Shown: positions 1 through 9,491, counted from the stretch's first letter. The stretch: 64,000 nt of DNA from Rickettsiaceae bacterium (GCA_024236375.1 JACKKP010000002.1:1-64000), one strand, 5' to 3'. Program-made: numbers and translations. Notes: generated by a model not told the origin, from the sequence alone.

Positions 1-2
1 AT

Positions 3-3000
3 ATATTCCGTAATCATATACCCTTAATCAAGGAAATGCTGCAAGATATAGAAGCTTTACAAAAGAGTGTTGTACTAACAACGCAGCAGATAAACCAGGG
101 CGTCAGCAAAGTACGTGACAAGCAGTTTTATGCAGCTCATGATAAGAATAAATTATTTCAAGATACAACTCTCAGCAGAGATTTATCGGTACGGATGCCT
201 AAAGCCGGAGGCACCATATTCACTTATTCTCTGGATCAGTTACAATTAATGTCTAAGCAAATAAAAGATGCTAAAAAGGTCTGGGAAGGTTTATCAAAAA
301 TTAAAAATGATGATGACAGATCATATGGTTATAAAAAGCTGAGTGATAATATCGCGAGCATTACGACTTATGCACTAAATCTAATTCCAGCAGGCGCAAC
401 TGCAATAAAAGCTATAGCGACCTATGCAGTACTAGATGTATTAGGAAAAGGTTTGGTGCAGGGGATGAAAACCGAAGCTAAAAAAGGTTTTAAGCTTGGA
501 ATACGCAATATGATAGATGTCACACGTAAGCTATATGAAATGCATCAAAAATTAGATCAAGAAATTAAGTTGCCGATGAATGCGGATGGCTACCCTGCAG
601 TTATAAGGGGTATAATCAATTCTTATTTATCACCATCGGTCTATAAAGACCAAGATCCTGTTTCTCAAGCAGAAGGATTATCTCAACTATTAAAAATATT
701 TATAGAACCAAATTGTATAAATCCAATAAACTCTATACAAAAACTGACTTCGGACCAAATAAATGAGATACAAGATATGGATGCGTCTCTTATCAAAGGT
801 TTGCTACGCATAACTAACGCTCTCATCAAACATCAGACCAGAACTAGACTGACTCAGGAGCAAATATCCTCTCTACGATTAATGAAACTTACTGATAGGG
901 ACATAGCAGCTATAAAAAAACTGACTCCGGAGCAAATAGACGTTATAAACAAACTGTCTGAGCACGAAGTAGACGTTATACGATCAATTCAGCTGACTCC
1001 GGAGCAAATAGCGACTATAAAAAAACTGCCTCCGGAGCAAATAGACGTTATAAACAAACTGCCTCCGGAGCAAATAGCATTTATGAGAAAACAGTATGAT
1101 GCAGAAATGCGCACTATAGAAAACCTGAGTCCAGAGCAAAGAGATCTTATAAAAAACCTGAGTCCAGAGCAAAGAGATCTTATAAAAAAACTGACTCCGA
1201 AGCGAATAGAGACTATGCGAGTAATCACAATATCTGAGGAGGGAATAGAGCTGACTCCAGAGCAAATAGACGTTATAAACAAACTGCCTCCGGAGCAAAT
1301 AGATCTTATAAAAAAACTGCCTCCAAAGCGAATAGAGACTATAACAAAACTGACTCCGAAGGAAATAGAGACTATAACAAAACTGACTCCGAAGGAAATA
1401 GAGACTATAAAAAAACTGCCTCCGGAGCAAAGAGATCTTATACAAAAACTGCCTCCGCATCGAATAGAGACTATAATAAAACTGACTCCGAAGGAAATAG
1501 AGACTATAAAAAAACTGCCTCCGGAGCGAATAGCGACTATAAAAAAACTGACTCCGAAGGAAATAGATCTTATAAAAAAACTGACTCCGGAGCAAATAGC
1601 GACTATAAAAAAACTGCCTCCGAAGCAAAGAAAGACTATAACAAAACTGACTCCGGAGGAAATAGACACTATACGAGTAATAACAATGTCTAAGGAGCAA
1701 AGAGATCTTATAAAAAACCTGACTAAGGAGCAAATAGAGACTGTACGAGTAATAATAATATCTGAGGAGGGAATAGAGCTTATAAAACACCTGACTGAGG
1801 AGCAAATAGAGACTATACAATTAATGAAACTTACTGATAGGGACATAGCAGCTATAACAAAACTGACTCCAGAGCAAAGAGAAGTTATAAGAATAAGATC
1901 TATAAAACTCAAGGCTCAGCAGCAACAAGAGACTATAACGCAAATGAGTAAGTCCTACTACTTAGATCCTCTGGATATCAATTTTGATAAAAGAATAAAC
2001 AAGATACAACTCGATGCTAAAGAGAGGGAAGAAGATATAAAAAGACTGTCTGAGGACGAAATAAACGCTATAGAAAGACTGTCTGAGGAGGAAACAGACG
2101 CTATAGAAAGACTGTTTAAGAAGCCAAGAGAAGCTATAGAAAGACTGTCTGAGAAGGAAATAAAGCTTATAAAAAACCTGAATAAGGAGGAAATAAACGC
2201 TATCGCAAGACTGACTCAGAACCAAAGAGAAGCTATAAAAACACTGTCTAAGGAGCAAATAAAGACTATACAAAACCTGAGTCCAGAGCAAAGATACTTT
2301 ATAGAAAACCTGACTAAGGAGGAAATAGAGCTTATACGAGTAGTAACAATGTCTGAGGAGGGAATAGAGCTGACTCCAGAGCAAAAAGATTTTATAAAAA
2401 ACCTGACTCCGAAGCAAAGAGAGACTATACAAGTAATAACAATGTCTGAGGAGCAAAGAGAGCTTATAAAAAACCTGACTAAGGAGCAAATAGAGACTAT
2501 ACGACTAATAACAATGTTTGAGGAGGGAATAGAGCTTATAAAAAACCTGAGTGAGAATCAAATAGGCGCTATAGCAACACTGTCTAAGGAGCAAAAAGAT
2601 GCTATAGAAAACCTGAGTCCAGAGCAAAGAAACGTTATAAGAATAAGATCTATAAAACTCAAGGCTCAGCAGCAAATAAACACTATAACAGAAATGCATA
2701 AGGTCTACATAGATATTATGGATCCCATTGATGAAAAAATAAAGAAGATACAACTCGATGCTAAGGAGCAAATAGACGCTATAAAAACAGACCTGAGTGA
2801 GGAGCAAATAGACGCTATAAAAATAGACCTGAGTGAGGAGGAAATAGACGCTATAGGACTGTCTAAGAAGGAAATAAACGCTATAGCAAAACTGTCTGAG
2901 GAGGAAATAGAGCTTATAAAAAAACTACCTAAGGAGGAAATAGACGCTATAGCAAAACTGTCTGAGAAGGAAACAAAGCTTATAAAAAACCTTAGTGAGA

Positions 3001-3758
3001 ATCAAATAGACGCTATAGCAAAACTGTCTGAGGAGGAAACAAAGCTTATAAAAAACCTGAATGAGGAGGAAATAGAGCTTATACGATTAGTAACAATGTC
3101 TGATGAGGAAATAGAGATTATAACAAAACTGACTCCGGAGGAAAGAGATCTTATAAAAAACCTGACTCCGGAGGAAATAGAGCTTATACGATCAATTGAA
3201 CTGTCTAAGCAGCAAATAGAAACTATACAAGGACTGACTCCACAGCAAAGAGACGCTATAAAAAAGGATCCCGAGGCAATAGCCACAATAGACGCTACAC
3301 GAATAATAAAAATGTCTGATGAGGAAATAAAAACTATACAAGGACTGACTCCACAGCAAAGAGAGGCTATACAAAACCTGAATGATCAGGATAGAGAGGT
3401 CATCAATCAACATATTAAATCTTTAGACAAGGTAATTGAAAATCATAAAAAAATAGCAGCTAAGCAAGAAAATATTGTAACAAAATCTGTAGCTAGCAAA
3501 GTTGCTGCTGCTATAGTTGCAGGATGCTTGTGGTCATTATATAAGGCAGGTAAGGCAGCAACAGTGAATCTGCAAAGCGGTGTAAAAGAGCGTTATCAAA
3601 ACTTTAAAAAAGGTAAAAATTGGGGCAAAACATTCCTTATAATAAAAGAGGAAAGGAGAAATTACCAAAAAGCAAAAACTCTGATAAACAATAGTAACCG
3701 GATTAAGGAAGAACAAAAAAGAGCACAAATATCAAGTAGTTCCAGTAGGGGCAGTTAA
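3..3758 (+). CDS. Giant 11-residue-repeat protein, 5' end outside window
   Basis: I do not recognise this as a named family. The first ATG is at 36, but the frame stays open to the window edge (it reads IFRNHIPLIKEM before that ATG), so the true start probably lies upstream. Counted from the ATG at 36 there are 1240 residues. Residues 64-156 form a domain also found in the next gene (W83, K-x-x-N, DNI-x-SI, PA, YA, GI). Residues about 235-1120 are a long array of 11-residue units of the type LTPEQIDVINK, predicted helical and highly charged. A hydrophobic stretch (AAAIVAGCLWSLYKAGKAA) and a lysine-rich tail close the protein. No signal peptide is visible in the part seen. A terminator follows at 3780. 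The location beside a second repeat protein suggests a lineage-specific surface or secreted factor; that role is inference. Confidence 0.7.
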   Translation: MFRNHIPLIKEMLQDIEALQKSVVLTTQQINQGVSKVRDKQFYAAHDKNKLFQDTTLSRDLSVRMPKAGGTIFTYSLDQLQLMSKQIKDAKKVWEGLSKIKNDDDRSYGYKKLSDNIASITTYALNLIPAGATAIKAIATYAVLDVLGKGLVQGMKTEAKKGFKLGIRNMIDVTRKLYEMHQKLDQEIKLPMNADGYPAVIRGIINSYLSPSVYKDQDPVSQAEGLSQLLKIFIEPNCINPINSIQKLTSDQINEIQDMDASLIKGLLRITNALIKHQTRTRLTQEQISSLRLMKLTDRDIAAIKKLTPEQIDVINKLSEHEVDVIRSIQLTPEQIATIKKLPPEQIDVINKLPPEQIAFMRKQYDAEMRTIENLSPEQRDLIKNLSPEQRDLIKKLTPKRIETMRVITISEEGIELTPEQIDVINKLPPEQIDLIKKLPPKRIETITKLTPKEIETITKLTPKEIETIKKLPPEQRDLIQKLPPHRIETIIKLTPKEIETIKKLPPERIATIKKLTPKEIDLIKKLTPEQIATIKKLPPKQRKTITKLTPEEIDTIRVITMSKEQRDLIKNLTKEQIETVRVIIISEEGIELIKHLTEEQIETIQLMKLTDRDIAAITKLTPEQREVIRIRSIKLKAQQQQETITQMSKSYYLDPLDINFDKRINKIQLDAKEREEDIKRLSEDEINAIERLSEEETDAIERLFKKPREAIERLSEKEIKLIKNLNKEEINAIARLTQNQREAIKTLSKEQIKTIQNLSPEQRYFIENLTKEEIELIRVVTMSEEGIELTPEQKDFIKNLTPKQRETIQVITMSEEQRELIKNLTKEQIETIRLITMFEEGIELIKNLSENQIGAIATLSKEQKDAIENLSPEQRNVIRIRSIKLKAQQQINTITEMHKVYIDIMDPIDEKIKKIQLDAKEQIDAIKTDLSEEQIDAIKIDLSEEEIDAIGLSKKEINAIAKLSEEEIELIKKLPKEEIDAIAKLSEKETKLIKNLSENQIDAIAKLSEEETKLIKNLNEEEIELIRLVTMSDEEIEIITKLTPEERDLIKNLTPEEIELIRSIELSKQQIETIQGLTPQQRDAIKKDPEAIATIDATRIIKMSDEEIKTIQGLTPQQREAIQNLNDQDREVINQHIKSLDKVIENHKKIAAKQENIVTKSVASKVAAAIVAGCLWSLYKAGKAATVNLQSGVKERYQNFKKGKNWGKTFLIIKEERRNYQKAKTLINNSNRIKEEQKRAQISSSSSRGS
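738..3405 (+). repeat. 33-bp tandem repeat array coding for 11-residue units
   Basis: Units of 33 bases follow one another in frame, each encoding a variant of K-L-[TPS]-P-[EK]-x-I-x-x-I-x. The runs at 900-1080 and 1260-1670 are almost uninterrupted. Later units (2040-3380) drift to L-S-E-E-E-I-x-A-I and L-N-K-E-E-I. Recurring blocks around a VITMSEE-like segment and an IRSIKLKAQQQ segment (about 1885 and 2647) show higher-order duplication of several units at once. Arrays like this change copy number by slippage or recombination. Confidence 0.85.
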
Positions 3759-4094
3759 GCCTAGATATTACGACTATCCAAAAGCAGTCCAGGTGTTTTC
3801 TCCTTGACTGCTTTTTTATAGTGAATGTGTTGTGGGCGGGAGAACCTACATCCAACCTATCAGAAAAATAGCTATTACGCGATTTATTGCGAAGTCTTTT
3901 TGAGTTAATAAAGATAATTGAGATAAAGTGCAAAAAATTTTAGGGTTGATTTTTGTAGGCCGCAACGGTCGAAAAATATTTTACGTGATAATTTTACTCA
4001 GATTTTAATAATTTTAGAATGAATTTATAATTGAACATTAATTGTTTTTATTTTTATAAGTTAATATAAAAATATAATTTATTTTAAAATTCTT
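3759..4094. other. Intergenic spacer between the two repeat-protein genes
   Basis: Apart from the terminator near its left end, this 336-base spacer holds no gene I can support. A slightly less AT-rich patch lies at about 3830-3980, then sequence is strongly A/T-rich up to the next start. No convincing -35/-10 pair or ribosome binding site stands out before the ATG at 4095. Confidence 0.5.
3780..3817 (+). terminator. Rho-independent terminator of the repeat-protein gene
   Basis: A 10-bp perfect stem (AAAAGCAGTC at 3780-3789 with GACTGCTTTT at 3806-3815) runs into a T tract. A short AGG/CCT pairing inside the loop may extend it. It lies 21 bases after the stop codon. Confidence 0.8.
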
Positions 4095-6380
4095 ATGAAC
4101 AATATATGGTATAAGTGCTTGCTAAGATCTAGTAGTGTATTATTTAATCTACAAACTGTTCAGTTATTTTATTCCCCAAGAAATTTACAAAAATTTGTAA
4201 ATAATCAAAATAGGCAATATATTGAATTTCCACAAAATCAAAACCTAGCTTCAGATTCTAATATACCACAGATTCCAATTTTATCGTTGACGCAGTTACC
4301 AATCAAACCCTTATTACCCAACACACCTTTATTAATGTTCCAAGATGTATGGAAACAATTTGTTATAAAATCATTACGATTTAATTCTGATTTTAAAATT
4401 CCTAAGATGTTATCATCAATATTTGCAAAATCATCAGATAGGCAGCAATTATTAGATGGTAATCCTCTTCAAATTCAGAAAAAAATAAATAATGTACCAT
4501 CGATTACAACAATGGATTCAAGCTCAATTCCGAATGTTATAACAGAACCTACTATATCTTCCAAAATATTACTAGAACCTAAAAAAGATGAGCAAAATGT
4601 TACTGTGGCTGTTGAAACTAACTCTATTAATAATCTAGCACCAGAAAAAGAAAGAGAGAAAAATGAAGAAGCTCTAGATAAATTATTTGCAAAAGAGCAA
4701 GAACTAAATCCCGAAAATCAACTATCCCCAGATGTTGTCATAGAGTCAAATAACCAGATACCAGTAGAGTTAGTAGAACACGACAATATATCAGAGGAAC
4801 TACAGAAGGAAGTAGAACTAGAGAAGGAAGTAGAACAGAAGGAAGTAGAACTAGAGAAGGAAGTAGAACAGAAGGGAGTAGAACTAGAGAAGGAAGTAGA
4901 ACTAGAGAAGGAAGTAGAACTAGAGAAGGAAGTAGAACAGAAGGAAGTAGAACAGAAGGAAGTAGAACTAGAGAAGGAAGTAGAACAGAAGGAAGTAGAA
5001 CTAGAGAAGGAAGTAGAACAGAAGGAAGTAGAACTAGAGAAGGAAGTAGAACAGAAGGAAGTAGAACTAGAGAAGGGAGTAGAACTAGAGAAGGGAGTAG
5101 AACTAGAGAAGGGAGTAGAACTAGAGAAGGAAGTAGAAGTAGAACAGAAGGAAGTAGAAGTGCAGAAGGAAGTAGAAGTGCAGAAGGAAGTAGAAGTACA
5201 AAAGGAAGTAGAACAGAAGGAAGAAAACAATCACTTGTTACAAAACAACAGTAAAGAGGTTGTAAAATTTGGAGATGGTATCAAAATAAATTTTAATGAC
5301 TTTAATCTAAATTCATTAAACTCTGAACAAATTAGCCAAATAATCAAATTTACACAACAGACGGAATTAGAAGCTTTAAATAAAGCAAAGGAATTTTATA
5401 AAAATTTACATAAAGAGCTTAGTTCGCCCAGTAATAAAAATATTGATCTTAATGCCAAAGAAAGGTCATTAATAGTGAAAGATATTGATATAATATTAGG
5501 CTATATTGAAAAGAGCCATGACAATATCCAAAATGGTATTAGTAGTAAGCGTTATAACGCGCTTATCAAGCAAGATATGACATTAAAAGGCCAATTAGAT
5601 ACAATAAAAGAGCAAAAGGAACAAAGGTTACAATCACAATTAGCTCCTTTAGAAAATGTTTATTGTAGCCTTAATATCAAAAACATTTCACATAGTACAG
5701 ATTTTAATCAGCAAGAATTAAGTCAAGTGGCTAAATTAATTAAGCAATCTGTGGGCTCTTGGCATCATGTTGCTAAGGCAAGGAATGAAGATGTGAGACG
5801 TAAATTCTTTAGTGTAGTGGTAGATAACATCATAAGTATTGCTCAGTATAATATTAATTATGTACCAGCGGCTTATAATGCTGCTTGGGCTATGGGATCA
5901 TATGCTATGATGGGCATAGTAGTTGACACTATAACTCAAAGTGTTAATAGAGTAAAATCTAGTTATAAATTTGGAATAGATATGAATCATAATATCAAAA
6001 AAATTGCTACTAAATTATCTAATATTGGTAAATCAGAGAAAAAGTCAGTAGAAAATGCTGAACATAATTTACTCACATCTAGTGTGGCACTATTAACTGG
6101 AATCGTTGGAGGTGCAGCGGCTATCGCTATAATGACACCGATACAATCTGTATTGACAAGCAGCACGAATGTGTTATATACGCCAGTTGGAATATATAAA
6201 AATTATCAATCTTACAAAAAAGATCAAGATGGACAAACTAAAAATTGGGCAAAGCCAAGGAGTCAACTGAAAAACGAAATTACAGAAAGAAAAAATCAAA
6301 AACATAAAGATAAAACTGATAAAAAATTTGCTTCAGCTATTGTTAGGGATAATCAAGTTTCATCACAGAATAAAAGATAA
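4095..6380 (+). CDS. Repeat protein with Glu/Lys array and shared domain
   Basis: Unrecognised 761-residue protein. Residues 1-235 are polar and Pro/Asn-rich. Residues about 236-377 are a low-complexity Val-Glu-Lys array (VELEKE and VEQKE units) likely to form a long charged helix. Residues about 390-530 are a helical region. Residues about 537-632 match residues 64-156 of the upstream repeat protein almost without gaps (W556, N-x-D-x-x-R, DNI-x-SI, P-A, YA, GI). A glycine/alanine-rich hydrophobic stretch (VALLTGIVGGAAAIAIM) then precedes a basic tail with a KNWAK motif resembling KNWGK in the upstream protein. Gene order and shared parts indicate paralogues with swapped repeat arrays. There is no clear Sec signal, so how it would be exported is unknown. 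Confidence 0.7.
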   Translation: MNNIWYKCLLRSSSVLFNLQTVQLFYSPRNLQKFVNNQNRQYIEFPQNQNLASDSNIPQIPILSLTQLPIKPLLPNTPLLMFQDVWKQFVIKSLRFNSDFKIPKMLSSIFAKSSDRQQLLDGNPLQIQKKINNVPSITTMDSSSIPNVITEPTISSKILLEPKKDEQNVTVAVETNSINNLAPEKEREKNEEALDKLFAKEQELNPENQLSPDVVIESNNQIPVELVEHDNISEELQKEVELEKEVEQKEVELEKEVEQKGVELEKEVELEKEVELEKEVEQKEVEQKEVELEKEVEQKEVELEKEVEQKEVELEKEVEQKEVELEKGVELEKGVELEKGVELEKEVEVEQKEVEVQKEVEVQKEVEVQKEVEQKEENNHLLQNNSKEVVKFGDGIKINFNDFNLNSLNSEQISQIIKFTQQTELEALNKAKEFYKNLHKELSSPSNKNIDLNAKERSLIVKDIDIILGYIEKSHDNIQNGISSKRYNALIKQDMTLKGQLDTIKEQKEQRLQSQLAPLENVYCSLNIKNISHSTDFNQQELSQVAKLIKQSVGSWHHVAKARNEDVRRKFFSVVVDNIISIAQYNINYVPAAYNAAWAMGSYAMMGIVVDTITQSVNRVKSSYKFGIDMNHNIKKIATKLSNIGKSEKKSVENAEHNLLTSSVALLTGIVGGAAAIAIMTPIQSVLTSSTNVLYTPVGIYKNYQSYKKDQDGQTKNWAKPRSQLKNEITERKNQKHKDKTDKKFASAIVRDNQVSSQNKR
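4800..5225 (+). repeat. 18/15-bp tandem repeats coding for VELEKE / VEQKE
   Basis: In-frame mixture of 18-base units (GTAGAACTAGAGAAGGAA type) and 15-base units (GTAGAACAGAAGGAA type) with nearly identical copies, e.g. three consecutive GGGAGTAGAACTAGAGAA units near 5075-5120. The near identity points to recent slippage. Copy-number change keeps the frame because both unit lengths are multiples of three. Confidence 0.9.
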
Positions 6381-6482
6381 AAATTCTTGGAAATTAATAA
6401 ATCACTTTCAAAGATACTAAATTTCACTGAAAAAATTAAAGCTGAAAGAGCTAAACCTAAAGAAGGAAGAAATATAAAATAA
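6381..6482 (+). other. Coding-like tail in frame after the stop codon
   Basis: Directly after the TAA at 6378-6380 the same frame continues for 33 codons to a second TAA at 6480-6482. The composition (KILNFTEKIKAERAK, Lys/Glu-rich) resembles the gene itself. It may be a former C-terminus cut off by a recent nonsense change. It could also be chance in AT-rich DNA, though 33 codons without a stop is somewhat long for that. Confidence 0.35.
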
Positions 6483-6511
6483 ATAATTCCAAGATGGAGA
6501 AAACGGTGATT

Positions 6512-7450
6512 TTAGTTACTTGCTTTTAGAAGCCTATCATTGATTGCCGACCCGATATCATGTTTTGGCACAGGTGCTACTGCAATCTGGTTATAGTTAT
6601 TTTTCTGAGCATATTCATCTAATTGATATAGATAATAATATAAATTTGCTGCAGCCTCTATCAAATTACCGTTTGGACTTAAATTTAAAGAAAATTCTGC
6701 ATTTAAATTACTATTAGCAAAATTTAGTCCCAGTTCATTATCTAACAAAAACTCTGCATTTAATCTAACTTTAGTTTTCGGTGCATAATGTTTGAGTAAC
6801 ATCCCGGGCGCTTTTATTATAGAGGTTTCATCTGCAATTTTTACATTTATTCCTAAATAATCACTTAAAAATTCTTGCGTAAAATAACCTTGTCGTAAGA
6901 TAATAGGTATAGAAGAAGATAGATCAATAATTGTAGATTCGAGGCCAATATTACATTCTTGTTGATTTCTTATAATATAAATATTTTCCTGCTGCCCAAA
7001 AGATTCTTGTACTTGCTCTAATGCTGTAGAACTTAAAGAACCAGATAAATTTGCGCTTGGTGCAGCTATCGGTGACGCTGCATTCTTTATTAATTGCAAA
7101 GCTATATCATGTGACGGAATTCGCACTGCTACAGTGGAAAGAGAAGCAGTAACAGAAGGAGCTATTTTATGATTGAGAGATAATGGTAATACTAGTGTTA
7201 AAGGACCAGGCCATAAACTACTTAATTTTTCTGCAAAATCATTAAAAATAGCTATAGTTTTTGCTTGATCAATATTTGCAACATGTACTATTAGTGGATT
7301 ATGACTAGGACGGCCTTTAGCGGTAAAAATCTTTTTGCAGGCTAATTCATTTGTTGCATCAGCTCCAATACCATAAACAGTTTCAGTCGGAAATATAACT
7401 AACTGACCGTTTTTAATAAACTTAACTGCGTGTTCTAATATTTTGTCCAT
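6512..7450 (-). CDS. tsaC: L-threonylcarbamoyladenylate synthase (TsaC/Sua5)
   Basis: Makes threonylcarbamoyl-AMP from threonine, bicarbonate and ATP for the t6A modification of tRNAs that read ANN codons. The YrdC domain fills residues 1-200 with PTETVYG (21-27) and KGRPSHNP (45-52), which bind ATP and threonine. A linker with HYAPKT leads to a C-terminal Sua5 domain, so this is the long Sua5 form (312 residues). I chose the ATG at 7450: it lies 7 bases after the glyS stop and gives the usual N-terminus. An upstream in-frame start at 7489 would overlap glyS by 32 bases. It is the last gene of the glyQ-glyS-tsaC run. Confidence 0.92.
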   Translation of the reverse strand: MDKILEHAVKFIKNGQLVIFPTETVYGIGADATNELACKKIFTAKGRPSHNPLIVHVANIDQAKTIAIFNDFAEKLSSLWPGPLTLVLPLSLNHKIAPSVTASLSTVAVRIPSHDIALQLIKNAASPIAAPSANLSGSLSSTALEQVQESFGQQENIYIIRNQQECNIGLESTIIDLSSSIPIILRQGYFTQEFLSDYLGINVKIADETSIIKAPGMLLKHYAPKTKVRLNAEFLLDNELGLNFANSNLNAEFSLNLSPNGNLIEAAANLYYYLYQLDEYAQKNNYNQIAVAPVPKHDIGSAINDRLLKASN

Positions 7451-7457
7451 AAATAAA

Positions 7458-9479
7458 TTATAATTTACTAAAATCTGCAAATTGATCAAACAGATTTTTT
7501 ATATTTTTTAATAATGCAAGACGATTATTTGCAATAGCTATATTTTCACTATTCACCATCACATTCTCAAAAAAATCAGCTAAAGGCTTTTCAGCAGCAA
7601 GTAAAGTGTGATATATTAATTGATAATTTTCCTCTTGCTTTGCCTTTTCTAATTTATTCATATTTTCTTGCCAAAAATCATATAATAACTGTTCAGTACC
7701 ATGTTGGAATAAACTTTGTTTTACTAATAAATCTATTTTTTTATTACCTAAAATATTACTCATCCGACGATAAATAGTGATAAATACTGAATCAGATTGA
7801 TTAGTAAATGCAGATGCTAAATACTTGATTTTAGATATTAATTTCAATAAATCATCTTGATGCTTTAAATTTAATACGGCTAAAATTATATTTTGTGGAT
7901 ATTCTTCTTTTAAATAATTTTTTATTCTTTCTTCTAAAAATAAAATTATTTTTTCTCTAATATCAAAATTATTTTGTTGATATAAATTTAAAGAATAATC
8001 TATTAACTTGACTATATTAATAGATAAATTATTAGCAAAAATTAGCCTAATAATGCCAAGGGCTTGACGCCTTAAAGCAAAAGGATCTTTTGAACCAGTT
8101 GGTTCTTCACCAGCTAATATAAGGCCTGTCAGATTATCGATTTTATCAGCTAAGGCTAATATAGCTGCGTCGCCCTTAGCACAATCATCTTTGGCGCCTT
8201 GAGGTTTATAGTGATCTTTAATGGTAGAAGCAAAATTATCGGATTCATTACGTGCAATTGCATAATAATAACCCATAATTCCTTGTAAATTAGGGAATTC
8301 ACCAACCATTTCTGATATTATATCAGTTTTACAAATCAACGCCGCTTTAGCTAATGCTTCATTTGATGGCGATATAAATTGAACAATTTTCTGCAAGCGA
8401 AGTGATTTTTCATATAAATTACCAAGTTTTGTATGAAATATAACTTCTTTGAGTTTATCTAATTGTTTTTCTATAGGATTTTTTAAGTCTTGTTCATAAA
8501 AATATAATGCATCCGACAAGCGAGCATATAATACTTTTTGATTGCCTTGCACAACTAGTTCGGGTTCTAGAAAATTTCCATCTGCTACAAAAATGAAATT
8601 AGAAGCTATCCGTTTCTCATTTTCAAATAAATTAAAATATCTTTGGTTTGTTTGCATCGAGCTAACTAATACCTCAATAGGCAATTTCAGAAATTTTTTG
8701 TCAATCTGACCTATCATAATATTTGGCCATTCAACAAGACCGGTGACTTCTTCGAGTAATTTTATATTAACTCTAGGCTGTAAGTTACCATTTTTTGCAA
8801 TCTTATAAATTTCATTTTCAATGATTTGAGATCTTATATTTTGGTCTAAAATAACCAAATTATCTTCTAATTTTTTCTTATAATCAGCAAAATTTTCTAC
8901 TTCTAAAACTGGGCCAATTTCACTATTTTTAGTAAAACGACGTCCATAAGTTTTATTATTAGATTCAAGATTTCTATAATTAAATTTGATTACTTCTCCA
9001 TCAAATAAACATAAAATATTGCGTAGTGGCCTAACCCATTTAAATTCGCTTTTACCCCAATACATTGATTTTGGCCAAGTATATGAGTCAATTAATTCTC
9101 CTAAAGCATTGCGGAATAATTCAGACGTTTTTTTAGCTTCAGTTTTTTGAATGAAAAAATAATATTCTATATCTTTGATCTTTTTGATAATTAATTCCTC
9201 TTGAGAAATTTGATGAGATTGATAAAATCCTGTTATAGCATTTTGTGGTGCATCAATTTTTGGTCCTTTAATTTCATTAGTGATAGGATCTATATACGCA
9301 GGTAAGCCTTCAATATAAATAGTGATTCTGCGTGGGCCACAAAATACTTTAATTGATTCATATTTTACTTGTTGTTGTAACAGAAAATTCTCAAATATTT
9401 TTTTATATGACTCTGATGCTGGCACTTGCATTAAAGCTGGTATCTCTTCTGAAAATAACTCTAAAAGTAATTCGCTCAT
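7458..9479 (-). CDS. glyS: Glycyl-tRNA synthetase beta subunit
   Basis: Beta chain of the alpha2beta2 bacterial glycyl-tRNA synthetase, needed for tRNA recognition and full activity. The 673 residues match the usual length. The N-terminus MSELLLELFSEEIPALMQ and the internal blocks WPKSMYWG, FLKLPIEVL and GSKDPFALRRQALG are family hallmarks. The C-terminal part is the anticodon-binding domain of the ArgRS type. It begins 12 bases after glyQ, the normal partner order, and its stop sits just before tsaC, so the three are probably one transcript. Confidence 0.96.
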   Translation of the reverse strand: MSELLLELFSEEIPALMQVPASESYKKIFENFLLQQQVKYESIKVFCGPRRITIYIEGLPAYIDPITNEIKGPKIDAPQNAITGFYQSHQISQEELIIKKIKDIEYYFFIQKTEAKKTSELFRNALGELIDSYTWPKSMYWGKSEFKWVRPLRNILCLFDGEVIKFNYRNLESNNKTYGRRFTKNSEIGPVLEVENFADYKKKLEDNLVILDQNIRSQIIENEIYKIAKNGNLQPRVNIKLLEEVTGLVEWPNIMIGQIDKKFLKLPIEVLVSSMQTNQRYFNLFENEKRIASNFIFVADGNFLEPELVVQGNQKVLYARLSDALYFYEQDLKNPIEKQLDKLKEVIFHTKLGNLYEKSLRLQKIVQFISPSNEALAKAALICKTDIISEMVGEFPNLQGIMGYYYAIARNESDNFASTIKDHYKPQGAKDDCAKGDAAILALADKIDNLTGLILAGEEPTGSKDPFALRRQALGIIRLIFANNLSINIVKLIDYSLNLYQQNNFDIREKIILFLEERIKNYLKEEYPQNIILAVLNLKHQDDLLKLISKIKYLASAFTNQSDSVFITIYRRMSNILGNKKIDLLVKQSLFQHGTEQLLYDFWQENMNKLEKAKQEENYQLIYHTLLAAEKPLADFFENVMVNSENIAIANNRLALLKNIKNLFDQFADFSKL

Positions 9480-9491
9480 AAATTTTTCTTT

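Noticed and set aside
900..1700. LTPEQ-type repeats resembling the first helix of TAL-effector repeats
   Set aside because: TAL repeats are about 34 residues with a two-helix unit and a variable residue pair. Here the period is 11 residues and no such pair exists. The likeness is limited to a helix N-cap motif.
738..3405. Direct repeats that could be mistaken for a CRISPR array
   Set aside because: Units are contiguous and coding, without unique spacers of constant length; no cas genes nearby.
984..3413. Several long minus-strand ORFs opposite the repeat array
   Set aside because: They are mirror frames created by the regular 33-bp repeat; their Ser/Phe/Tyr/Leu-rich sequences have no starts with ribosome binding sites and no similarity to real proteins.
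3703..3933. 76-residue minus-strand ORF over the end of the first gene and its terminator
   Set aside because: It runs through a strong terminator hairpin and has no ribosome binding site or recognisable domain.
4718..5230. Minus-strand ORF of Ser-Thr-Phe-Cys repeats
   Set aside because: Antisense of the GAA/GTA-rich tandem repeat; low-complexity artefact.
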